A stretch of 29,582 nucleotides of DNA, from the NCBI GenBank assembly GCA_025997655.1, contig BNUW01000010.1, positions 1-29,582 on the forward strand, read 5' to 3'. Shown here one piece after another: positions 22,845 to 29,582 of this stretch; the first letter of the stretch is position 1; the number at the start of each line of letters is the position of its first letter. This DNA is from Spirochaetia bacterium. GTDB taxonomy: Bacteria; Spirochaetota; Spirochaetia; Treponematales; Breznakiellaceae. A program made the position numbers and the translations under genes. The notes beneath the pieces were generated by a model. The model had not been told where the DNA came from, searched no databases, and saw only the letters and a list, made by a program, of their open reading frames with translations.

Positions 22845-23912
22845 ATGGTTTTACCGTCTTTTGCCGATACTTTGAAAACTATGTCCTCTCAAAAGTGGCT
22901 CTATCTTGCCATCCCAATCCTGTTGTTGGTCCTTCCTATTCCGGTAGAATCCCAAAGTGCGGTAGTTGTCCCGCAGATAGCCGGATCAGTACCGATTCGG
23001 GAAAGCGCCAAACCGCCGTTTCCGTCTTTTTATTTTACGGAATATTACAAGACCTACGAAGCTCAGGAAGCAGCCCGACCCTATTGGGCGGCCTCGGAAA
23101 CGGAGGTCAATAACCAGGTTCGAATCCGGCAGGAAACTACCTCCATGCTCCTGAACAACGATATTCTCGCCTTTTATGGGCACCCCCTTTCCCGGAACAT
23201 GGGGATCCTGGGCAGGTACCCCATTGCGGAATTGGATGCCCGGCTCACCAAACTTGCCGGGGAGTATGCGGCGGTATCAGGCGGCCGGAATGTGCGTAAA
23301 GCCTTTTATATCATCTTCGGGACCGTCTGGCCTGAGGGGGAAATCGGCATCATCCGGGAATCGGTTCTGCAGGAGTGGATACAATACTCCCTGGAGCATG
23401 ATATTCTGGTGTTCATCGACCACCAGATTGGGCGTTACGATCCCATAGCGTCCCTCAAGCGGATGCTGCCCTATCTGCGCTACCCCAATGTGCACCTGGC
23501 CCTGGACCCGGAATGGCGGACCGCCAAGCCCATGAAGGAAATCGGTACGGTAACCGCTGCGGAACTCAACACCGCCCAGCAGGTGATGGAAGATTACATG
23601 CTGGAAAACCACATACCCGGGGAGCGGATGCTGGTGATCCACCAGTTTAAACCCTGGATGATAGAGAACCGGAACAATGTGCGGGCGGGCCGTGACAAGG
23701 TCCGGCTGATCCACTGCGCCGACGGCTTCGGCAACCCTGCCCAGAAGCGGGCCGCCTATGCTTCCAATGCCGAAGCGCGTAACATACCCCTCAAGTCATT
23801 CAAACTATTCTACAACTTTGAAATTCCCGGAGCAGGATACGACGCGCCCCTTTTGTCCCCAAGCCAGGTATACGGCTTAAACCCCCGGCCCTATTTGATC
23901 ATGTACCAGTAG
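22845..23912 (+). CDS. Secreted protein of unknown function, probable barrel fold
   Basis: The protein has up to 355 residues, starting six bases after the lipoprotein stop. The signal peptide WLYLAIPILLLVLPIPVES suggests export. ATG 22881 (MSSQKW...) would give a more classical N-terminus, but neither start has a good ribosome-binding site. From about 105 the pattern of strands and helices suggests a TIM-barrel: DILAFYGHPLSRNMGILGRY, KAFYIIFGTVWPEGEIG, DILVFIDHQIGRYDP, NVHLALDPEWR, RMLVIHQFKPWM. Conserved-looking acidic and histidine residues at strand ends suggest an enzyme, perhaps acting on a polysaccharide. I do not recognise the family and assign no reaction. Confidence 0.75.
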   Translation: MVLPSFADTLKTMSSQKWLYLAIPILLLVLPIPVESQSAVVVPQIAGSVPIRESAKPPFPSFYFTEYYKTYEAQEAARPYWAASETEVNNQVRIRQETTSMLLNNDILAFYGHPLSRNMGILGRYPIAELDARLTKLAGEYAAVSGGRNVRKAFYIIFGTVWPEGEIGIIRESVLQEWIQYSLEHDILVFIDHQIGRYDPIASLKRMLPYLRYPNVHLALDPEWRTAKPMKEIGTVTAAELNTAQQVMEDYMLENHIPGERMLVIHQFKPWMIENRNNVRAGRDKVRLIHCADGFGNPAQKRAAYASNAEARNIPLKSFKLFYNFEIPGAGYDAPLLSPSQVYGLNPRPYLIMYQ

Positions 23913-23921
23913 GAAACTTCA

Positions 23922-24434
23922 GTGGAACTGTATAAAAACGAACACACCTTGCTGCGGTACGCGGAAGAAAAAGACGCCGCGATTATCCTGGAATTTATCC
24001 GGGGCCTGGCGGAATACGAGCATCTCCTGGATCAGGTGGGGGCCGCCGAAGAAGACTTGCGGAAATATATTTTTCAAGAGAAAAAGGCCGAAGTGATTAT
24101 CGCCGAATACGATAGTGTTCCTGCGGGGTTTGCTCTGTACTTCACCAACTTTTCTACCTTTTTGGGGCGGCCCGGAATCTATATAGAAGATCTGTTTGTG
24201 AAGCCTGCGCTGCGGGGCAAGGGCCTGGGTAAAACAATGCTCACCTGCCTTGCGGCTCTGGTGGTGGAAAAAAACTACGGCCGCCTGGAGTGGTCCTGCC
24301 TCAACTGGAACGAGCCCTCTATTGCCTTTTACAAGAGCCGAGGCGCCCAGCCGCTGAGCGAGTGGACCACCTTCCGCCTTACCGGGGAAGGGCTTACAAA
24401 GCTTGCAGAAGGGATACAGCCGTCGGCGAAATAG
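23922..24434 (+). CDS. GNAT-family N-acetyltransferase
   Basis: The protein has 170 residues with a GTG start after TAGGAAA. The acetyl-CoA loop is VKPALRGKGLGKTML (about 91-105), preceded by the strand IYIEDLFV and followed by LEWSCLNWNEPSIAFYKSRG, typical of the diamine/spermidine-like acetyltransferase group. The acceptor substrate cannot be told. It is separated by nine bases from the secreted-protein gene. Confidence 0.88.
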   Translation: MELYKNEHTLLRYAEEKDAAIILEFIRGLAEYEHLLDQVGAAEEDLRKYIFQEKKAEVIIAEYDSVPAGFALYFTNFSTFLGRPGIYIEDLFVKPALRGKGLGKTMLTCLAALVVEKNYGRLEWSCLNWNEPSIAFYKSRGAQPLSEWTTFRLTGEGLTKLAEGIQPSAK

Positions 24435-24462
24435 CGGATATCAGAAATTCCAAATTAGGAAA

Positions 24463-24652
24463 AACCACCGACCTCACAGACCCTCACCGACAGATTAACG
24501 GACGATCCTTATAATTTCCGCTTTGGGAAACGCACAAAAATTTACCAGAAAACCCAATTTAAGCTCGGTTGCTGCCTAGGCTTGCCGGTGAATCCGGTAC
24601 CGCCTTTATTTCTATCGTCTTTGTCCGTGCTGTCCGTGAGGTCTGTGGTTAA
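24463..24652. repeat. Imperfect inverted repeat, third copy of the dispersed family
   Basis: The left arm AACCACCGACCTCACAGACC (from about 24463) and right arm GGTCTGTGGTTAAATTTT (from about 24640) are largely complementary over 25-30 bases, with about 130 bases between them. The design and the GTGGTTAAATTTT end match those near 1-105 and 3650-3721. The 24435-24698 gap holds no supported gene. Confidence 0.55.
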
Positions 24653-24698
24653 ATTTTGAATTCCTGGCGGATAAAATTCTCACGGATAAAATTCTCTC

Positions 24699-24728
24699 TT
24701 GACAATTCTGCCCGTTCCCCGGTACACT
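24699..24728 (+). promoter_or_regulatory. Promoter of tRNA-Gly
   Basis: TTGACA (24699-24704), an 18-base spacer and TACACT (24723-24728), 26 bases upstream of the mature tRNA start. Confidence 0.7.
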
Positions 24729-24754
24729 AAAACCGCTTTAATAAGGCCCATGGA

Positions 24755-24828
24755 GCGGTCGTCATATAACGGTATTATCCAAGCTTCCCAAGCTTGTGAC
24801 GCGGGTTCGACTCCCGTCGACCGCTCCA
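24755..24828 (+). tRNA. tRNA-Gly (anticodon CCC), CCA encoded
   Basis: A 74-nt cloverleaf by eye: acceptor GCGGTCG pairs with CGACCGC, then discriminator T and encoded CCA. The anticodon stem CAAGC/GCTTG holds loop TTCCCAA, giving anticodon CCC. The T arm is GCGGG-TTCGACT-CCCGT. The D arm is AT-rich with the conserved GG. The flanks extend the acceptor stem into a 21-bp perfect duplex (24741-24761 with 24818-24838). Confidence 0.93.
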
Positions 24829-24950
24829 TGGGCCTTATCGAAAATAGTTCATAAAATACTTTTAAATACCGTCTCTTACTTTTATACTTTGTCATGGATG
24901 CGCTTGCATTTACCCTTCATATGGGGTACCATAAATAATATTACGCTATA

Positions 24951-24969
24951 TTTGGGGTCAAGCCCCAAA
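24951..24969 (+). promoter_or_regulatory. Hairpin abutting the nrdJ ribosome-binding site
   Basis: TTTGGGG (24951-24957), loop TCAAG, CCCCAAA (24963-24969). It ends at the AAGG that precedes the nrdJ ATG by eight bases, so it could affect translation start. I saw no cobalamin-riboswitch core in the 150 bases before it. Confidence 0.5.
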
Positions 24970-24979
24970 AGGAAAAAGT

Positions 24980-27900
24980 ATGAAGTATCAGCGCTTGTTT
25001 ACGGATCCCCAATATGGGCCCTATAAGGATATTCAGTGGGAAAAGCGGCGGAGTGAAATCCGCAACCCCGACGGGAAGGCCATTTTTGAAGCGGATACGG
25101 TGATCGTCCCCGCTTTCTGGAGCCAGATTGCCACGGACATCATCGCCCAGAAGTACTTCCGTAAGGCCGGCGTCCCGGCGAATAAGGGCTCGTCGTGGAA
25201 AACCTGGGCGTATGGCGCCGCCGCGCCCGCTATCCCCGAGTTTCCCCTCCCCGATGATGGGGCGGAACATGATAGCCGCCAGGTTTTCCATCGCCTGGCC
25301 TATACCTGGATGGACTGGGGCAAAAAAAACCGCTATTTCGACAGCGATGAAGACGCCCGGACCTTCTACGACGAGACTTGTTACATGCTGGCCCATCAAA
25401 TAGCGGCCCCCAACAGCCCCCAGTGGTTCAACACCGGGCTCTACGCAGTCTACGGTATCGACGGGCCCGCCCAGGGGCATTACTACTTCGACCCGGCGGA
25501 TAACACCCTCAAGCAATCCGAAAGCGCCTATAAGCGGCCCCAGCCCCACGCATGTTTCATCCTCTCGGTTGAGGACGACCTGGTAAACGATGGGGGCATC
25601 ATGGACCTGGTCACCCGGGAGGCCCGGCTCTTTAAGTACGGCTCCGGCACGGGGTCCAACTTCTCCCGGATACGGGCGGCGTCGGAGGGGCTTTCCGGGG
25701 GCGGGGTTTCCTCGGGGCTCCTGTCCTTCCTCAGGATTGGGGATCGGTCCGCCTCGGCGATAAAATCCGGGGGCACCACCCGGCGGGCGGCGAAGATGGT
25801 AACCCTGGATATCGACCATCCGGATGTGGAGAAGTACATTGACTGGAAGGCCGGGGAGGAACACAAGGTGGCCTCTATGGTAACCGGCTCGGCGTTGGTA
25901 AAGAAAAATCTGGAGACCATCAAGAAGGCACTGGCTGTCTTCCGGGGTCCCGACGAGGACCGGTTCAATGCGGAAAAGAACCGCGACCTTGCCGCCGCCC
26001 TGGGCGCCTCCCTGAGGGACAAGATTCCCCCCACCTACCTCTACCAACTTCTCCGCCGCTTAGAACAAGGAGACGGTGAGGTGAATCCCCGGCTCTTTAC
26101 CACCGCCTGGGATGACGAGGCCTACAATACCGTGTCCGGCCAGTCCTCCAACAACAGCCTGCGGGTCAGTGACGACTTCATGCGGGCGGTGCTGGAAAAC
26201 GAAGACTGGGCCCTCACCGGCCGTATCAACCGCAAGGCCGTTAAGACCGTGAAGGCCCGGGATCTCTGGTCCCAGGTCGCCCGTTCCGCCTGGCAGTGCG
26301 CAGACCCGGGGCTTCAATACCACACTACCATCAATGATTGGCATACCTGCCCCGCCGGCGGCGAAATCCGGGCATCCAACCCCTGCTCGGAGTACATGTT
26401 CCTGGACGATACGGCCTGCAACCTTGCCTCTATCAACCTGGCGAATTTCTACGACAAGCAAAACAAAACCTTTAATATAGAAGGATACCGCCACGCCATC
26501 CACCTCTGGACCACCATCCTGGAAATCTCCGTGGTCATGGCCCAGTTCCCCGCCCCGAAGATCGCCCGGCTTTCTTACGAGTATCGGACCCTGGGCCTGG
26601 GGTACGCCAACCTGGGCGCCCTGCTGATGCTCATGGGCCTGGCCTACGACTCCGCCGGGGGCCGGGCGGTGGCGGCTTCCCTTTCCGCGATGCTTACCGG
26701 GGAAGCCTACGCCCAGTCCGCCTGCATGGCCGCCTCCCTTGGCCCCTTCCTCCGCTACGATGACAATTCGGCCGCCATGCTCCGGGTAATCCGCAACCAC
26801 CGCCGGGCTGCCTACAATGCCCCCGCTGCGGAATACGAGGATGTGCATACCCCGCCCAAGGGGATAGACGCCGGTTCTTGCCCCGCCTATCTCCTGGACG
26901 CCGCCCGTGCCGCCTGGGATCGCGCCCTGGAACTGGGAGACGAGCACGGCTACCGGAATGCCCAGGTCAGCGCCATCGCCCCCACGGGAACCATCGGCCT
27001 CCTGATGGACTGCGATACCACCGGGGTGGAGCCCGACTTTGCCCTGGTCAAGTTTAAGAAGCTTGCCGGCGGGGGGTACTTCAAGATCATCAACCAATCG
27101 GTCCCCCCAGCCCTCTTAGCCCTGGGTTATACCCCGGAGCAAATTGACGGGATCATCGCCTATGCCACGGGCCGGAAAACCCTGGCCAAGGCCCCGAAGA
27201 TTTCCCTGGATGTCCTGAAAACCAAGGGCTTTACCGTAGAGGCCCTTGCTGCGGTAGAGGATGCGGTAAAAACCGCTACCGGCTTGGAAGGTGTCTTTAA
27301 CCCTTGGATTTTAGGCAAACCCTTTGTGGAGGAAACCCTTAAGGTTCCCGAGTCCACCTGGTCGCTCCCCGGATTCAGCCTCCTCCAACATCTTGGCTTT
27401 AGCGCCGCCGATATTGAGGAGGCGGAACGCTATGCCTGTGGCACCATGGGTATTGAGGGCGCGCCTTATCTAAAGAGGGAACACCTTCCGGTTTTCGACA
27501 CCGCCACCCCCTCGGGGAAAAACGGCAGGCGATCCATTCCCTGGACCGCCCACATCGGCATGATGGCCGCCGTCCAGCCCTTTATTTCCGGGGCCATCTC
27601 CAAGACCATCAACATGCCCAACAATGCCGGGTATGAGGATGTGAAGGGCGCCTACATGCTCTCCTGGAAGAGCGCCCTCAAAGCGGTAGCCCTCTACCGT
27701 GACGGTTCCAAGCTTTCCCAGCCCCTGTCCGCCCTGGCCCCCGGCACGGACCCCCTGGCGGATACTATCCTGGCCTTAGAGCGAGGCCTGGAACACCCGG
27801 ACCGGGCCGCCGGAGGCGGGGCAGCAGCCCCCACGGTTGCCTCAACCCATGCCCGGGGCAAGCGCCGTTCCCTGCCGAACCGCCGGATAGGCTATACCCA

Positions 27901-28537
27901 GAAAGTCAAGCTGGGGGGGCATTCCATCTTTATCCGCACCGGGGAATACGAGGACGGCTCCCTGGGGGAAATCTTCCTGGATATGCACAAGGAAGGGGCG
28001 GCATTCCGCAGCCTCCTCAACAGTTTTGCTATCGCAATATCCCTGGGCCTCCAATACGGAGTTCCCCTGGATGAGTACGTGGACGCCTTCATCTTCTCCA
28101 AGTTCGAGCCCAACGGCATGGTCCAGGGCCACGACTACGTAAAGATGGCCTCCAGCGTCATGGACTTTATCTTCCGGGATTTGGCCATCAGCTACCTCAA
28201 ACGCAACGACCTGGGGCAGATCAAGCCGGAAGACCTGCTGGATAACAGCCCGCAAAATGAGGTTCCCGAGGCTAAACGTTCCGGCGCACCCTCCGGGAAC
28301 GCCGCCTCCCGCCACATCCGCAGTAAATCTGCGTTCAAGGAGAACGGCGCGTCAAAGGATACAGAGAAAACCGCCAAGGACATGTCCCCGGTTGAAAGCG
28401 ACGCCGCGAAGATCGCCCAGGCCCGTATCAAGGGCTACGAGGGCGACCCCTGCCCTGCCTGCGGCTCCTTTACGCTGGTACGGAACGGCACCTGTATGAA
28501 GTGCGACACCTGCGGAGGGACTACGGGGTGTAGTTAG
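24980..28537 (+). CDS. nrdJ: Adenosylcobalamin-dependent ribonucleotide reductase (class II)
   Basis: The 1185-residue enzyme reduces ribonucleotides to deoxyribonucleotides without oxygen or an iron cofactor, using B12. Landmarks: ISLAND-type N-terminal [12 protein letters not shown]; first redox cysteine in [10 protein letters not shown] (about 190); [16 protein letters not shown]; active-site [20 protein letters not shown] (about 466-485); [25 protein letters not shown]-like domain [20 protein letters not shown]; and a C-terminal zinc ribbon (CPAC and CDTC near 1157-1180) that shuttles reducing power. The ribosome-binding site is AAGGAAAAAG. Monocistronic. Its stop is six bases from the left boundary of the AT-rich methyltransferase module. 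Confidence 0.96.
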   Translation: MKYQRLFTDPQYGPYKDIQWEKRRSEIRNPDGKAIFEADTVIVPAFWSQIATDIIAQKYFRKAGVPANKGSSWKTWAYGAAAPAIPEFPLPDDGAEHDSRQVFHRLAYTWMDWGKKNRYFDSDEDARTFYDETCYMLAHQIAAPNSPQWFNTGLYAVYGIDGPAQGHYYFDPADNTLKQSESAYKRPQPHACFILSVEDDLVNDGGIMDLVTREARLFKYGSGTGSNFSRIRAASEGLSGGGVSSGLLSFLRIGDRSASAIKSGGTTRRAAKMVTLDIDHPDVEKYIDWKAGEEHKVASMVTGSALVKKNLETIKKALAVFRGPDEDRFNAEKNRDLAAALGASLRDKIPPTYLYQLLRRLEQGDGEVNPRLFTTAWDDEAYNTVSGQSSNNSLRVSDDFMRAVLENEDWALTGRINRKAVKTVKARDLWSQVARSAWQCADPGLQYHTTINDWHTCPAGGEIRASNPCSEYMFLDDTACNLASINLANFYDKQNKTFNIEGYRHAIHLWTTILEISVVMAQFPAPKIARLSYEYRTLGLGYANLGALLMLMGLAYDSAGGRAVAASLSAMLTGEAYAQSACMAASLGPFLRYDDNSAAMLRVIRNHRRAAYNAPAAEYEDVHTPPKGIDAGSCPAYLLDAARAAWDRALELGDEHGYRNAQVSAIAPTGTIGLLMDCDTTGVEPDFALVKFKKLAGGGYFKIINQSVPPALLALGYTPEQIDGIIAYATGRKTLAKAPKISLDVLKTKGFTVEALAAVEDAVKTATGLEGVFNPWILGKPFVEETLKVPESTWSLPGFSLLQHLGFSAADIEEAERYACGTMGIEGAPYLKREHLPVFDTATPSGKNGRRSIPWTAHIGMMAAVQPFISGAISKTINMPNNAGYEDVKGAYMLSWKSALKAVALYRDGSKLSQPLSALAPGTDPLADTILALERGLEHPDRAAGGGAAAPTVASTHARGKRRSLPNRRIGYTQKVKLGGHSIFIRTGEYEDGSLGEIFLDMHKEGAAFRSLLNSFAIAISLGLQYGVPLDEYVDAFIFSKFEPNGMVQGHDYVKMASSVMDFIFRDLAISYLKRNDLGQIKPEDLLDNSPQNEVPEAKRSGAPSGNAASRHIRSKSAFKENGASKDTEKTAKDMSPVESDAAKIAQARIKGYEGDPCPACGSFTLVRNGTCMKCDTCGGTTGCS

Positions 28538-28542
28538 AACGT

Positions 28543-28554
28543 GTTATGTGCAAT
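28543..28554 (+). repeat. Short repeat at the left edge of the AT-rich methyltransferase module
   Basis: GTTATGTGCAAT, identical to the first 12 bases of the arm at 15608-15627 and, in its first ten bases, to the end of the core at 29388-29412. Confidence 0.6.
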
Positions 28555-28641
28555 TTGGACCTACATGTTTTCTCAAAATATAAATATTTATTACTGCAAA
28601 AATTATAATAAATCCGGTTCAAAAGGATTATAAAGAAACTA

Positions 28642-28669
28642 TTGACAAAATTATAAAAGGCATTATAAT
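28642..28669 (+). promoter_or_regulatory. Consensus sigma-70 promoter
   Basis: TTGACA (28642-28647), a 16-base spacer and TATAAT (28664-28669), 24 bases before the methyltransferase start. The AT-rich stretch 28555-28641 shows nothing else. Confidence 0.8.
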
Positions 28670-28693
28670 AAATACAAGATTGGAGGATGTTTT

Positions 28694-29362
28694 ATGTCAG
28701 TAATGAAATTTTTCAGACAATTTAAGGACCTTGGTATAACCGGACCGTTTACTCGCTGGTATGATAAAAATACTCGTACAAACAGAATAGCCGAAATGCA
28801 GGGGTACGCAAAGGAAGTAGCAAGTCATTTGAAAGATAATGCAAGCGTATTGGAAGTAGCACCTGGCCCTGGTTATTTATCAATAGAATTGGCAAAAATA
28901 GGGAATTATACTATTACCGGAATGGACATTAGTGCCGATTTTGTGGAAATTTGCAGGGTAAATGCAAAACGAGAAAATGTTAATGTGACATTTGTGCAGG
29001 GCAATGTTTCAGCAATGCCCTTTGAAGACAATACATTTGATTTTATTGTTTGTTCGGCGGCATTTAAAAATTTTAAGGAACCTGTTGTGGCAATAAAGGA
29101 AATGTATCGAGTATTAAAAGACAATGGAATTGTTTTAATAATTGACATGAACCATAATGTCTCAAAAGAAATACTTATCGAAGAGGCCGGAAAAATAAGT
29201 AAATCTGGATTTGAACGATGGTTTATGAAAAACACATTTAAGCAACTTTGTAATAGTGCATATACAAGGGATGATTTTGAAAATATAATAAAACAAACAT
29301 CATTTAGTAAAAATGATATAAAAGAAATAGGAATAGGACTTTTTGTGTATATATATAAATAA
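28694..29362 (+). CDS. Class I SAM-dependent methyltransferase, AT-rich
   Basis: The protein has 222 residues and begins nine bases after TTGGAGGA. The SAM-binding motif I is VLEVAPGPGYLSIELA (about 53-68), the acidic end of strand two is ITGMDISADF, and FVQGNVSAMPFEDNTFDFIV is the motif II/III region (UbiE/methyltransferase-11 type). The substrate is unknown. The coding sequence is strongly A+T-rich and uses codons unlike the GC-rich nrdJ beside it, so it is probably acquired. It has its own consensus promoter and is flanked by GTTATGTGCA repeats, which suggests a one-gene mobile cassette. Confidence 0.9.
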   Translation: MSVMKFFRQFKDLGITGPFTRWYDKNTRTNRIAEMQGYAKEVASHLKDNASVLEVAPGPGYLSIELAKIGNYTITGMDISADFVEICRVNAKRENVNVTFVQGNVSAMPFEDNTFDFIVCSAAFKNFKEPVVAIKEMYRVLKDNGIVLIIDMNHNVSKEILIEEAGKISKSGFERWFMKNTFKQLCNSAYTRDDFENIIKQTSFSKNDIKEIGIGLFVYIYK

Positions 29363-29387
29363 AAAAATAATGAGGTACGGCAAAACG

Positions 29388-29412
29388 GCGTATAGCGTAT
29401 GTTATGTGCAGT
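29388..29412 (+). repeat. 25-nt cassette-end core, second copy
   Basis: It starts GCGTATAGCG and ends TTATGTGCAGT. It is the exact reverse complement of 16292-16316. It lies 25 bases after the methyltransferase stop. The flanks GTACGGC (about 29375) and GCCCGTAC (about 29413) are nearly complementary, so it sits in the loop of a small palindrome. Confidence 0.75.
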
Positions 29413-29482
29413 GCCCGTACTTTATATTATTATTCTTTCTATTAACTTCATACCTTTATTGCGTAGCCGTTGGTTTAATACC

Positions 29483-29498
29483 CCGCAGCTTGCTGCGG
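29483..29498 (+). other. Hairpin, likely left end of an IS200/IS605 element
   Basis: CCGCAG-CTTG-CTGCGG, a perfect 6-bp stem with a 4-base loop, 25 bases before the start of a transposase-like ORF. IS200/IS605 ends carry such subterminal hairpins, recognised as single strands by the Y1 transposase. It follows TTTAATACC, where a cleavage site could lie. Confidence 0.5.
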
Positions 29499-29523
29499 CT
29501 GTAAAAAGCAATATAATGGAAGG

Positions 29524-29582
29524 ATGAAAAGTCAGATAATACGGAAACAACACAATGTGAGTGTGATTATGTATCATATAGT
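29524..29582 (+). CDS. IS200/IS605-type transposase TnpA, 5' end only
   Basis: The frame from ATG 29524 reads MKSQIIRKQHNVSVIMYHIV and runs off the window. An N-terminus of the form H-(N/S)-V-x2-(I/L)-x-Y-H-I-V is characteristic of Y1 HuH transposases of IS200/IS605 elements and of related REP-associated proteins, where it forms the first strand of the core. AAGG sits directly before the ATG. Only about 19 codons are visible, so the catalytic HuH and tyrosine cannot be checked. The hairpin upstream supports the call. Confidence 0.55.
   Translation, partial: MKSQIIRKQHNVSVIMYHI

Noticed and set aside
24840..24979. Cobalamin riboswitch before nrdJ
   Set aside because: No B12-box-like GCCACTG core or suitable multi-stem layout was found; only a short hairpin is present.
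24941..26047. Long open frames antisense to nrdJ (also 26060-27097)
   Set aside because: They mirror the strongly biased third positions of nrdJ, are Gly/Val-rich and have no start signals.
16284..29412. A single 13-kb transposon bounded by the inverted 25-nt core copies
   Set aside because: The interior is ordinary housekeeping sequence (glyS, mla, tRNA, nrdJ) with no transposition genes; separate small modules fit better.

Overview
The window looks like a chromosomal segment of a spirochaete, most likely a Treponema-type organism of the moderately GC-rich, insect-gut group. The basis is a flgF-flgG-flgJ(rod-binding) cluster behind a sigma-28-like promoter, a B12-dependent class II ribonucleotide reductase, an Mla/MCE lipid-transport operon, spirochaete-style lipoproteins and the general codon style. 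The species assignment is inference. No gene in the window names the organism.

Layout, left to right. Positions 1-1823 are a worn border: part of a palindromic repeat, two small unknown ORFs, a nicotinamidase cut to its N-terminal third, and a convergent class II Fic AMP-transferase. Positions 1906-4311 hold the flagellar rod genes flgF, flgG and a rod-binding flgJ. On the minus strand, 9295-4331 is a ribose/galactose-type ABC importer operon: an MtaA/UroD-like methyltransferase homologue, then permease, binding protein and ATPase. It is divergent from its likely LacI-family regulator at 9492-10559, with a CG-centred operator-like palindrome between them.

Positions 10543-13907 hold an intact operon (Ldh_2-type malate/lactate dehydrogenase, malic enzyme, and a translationally coupled 53-residue protein with eight cysteines). 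It sits among three gene relics: a nitroreductase-like fragment, the start of glpP, and the start of a lactate-racemase-like larA. Positions 13941-15621 are an HD-domain protein overlapping mnmA. Next comes an AT-rich broken uracil-DNA-glycosylase-like gene with a consensus promoter, bracketed by a 20-nt inverted repeat.

Positions 16401-18095 (minus) are glyS and acylphosphatase. Positions 18164-20757 are mlaE-mlaF-mlaD, followed by a palindromic element, a 74-bp tandem duplication, and three exported proteins of unknown function (21171-23912). A GNAT acetyltransferase, tRNA-Gly(CCC) inside an unusually long perfect stem, and nrdJ follow. The right end has a second AT-rich single-gene module (SAM methyltransferase). 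Its downstream boundary shares a 25-nt core, in opposite orientation, with the element beside the broken glycosylase gene. The window closes with the left hairpin and first codons of a probable IS200/IS605 transposase.

The housekeeping blocks look ordinary. The points of most interest are the cysteine-rich microprotein coupled to malic enzyme, the two AT-rich modules that look like integron-style or other mobile cassettes, the tRNA-Gly precursor stem, and the methyltransferase/importer/regulator locus. All functional calls come from reading the sequence; no database search was run.
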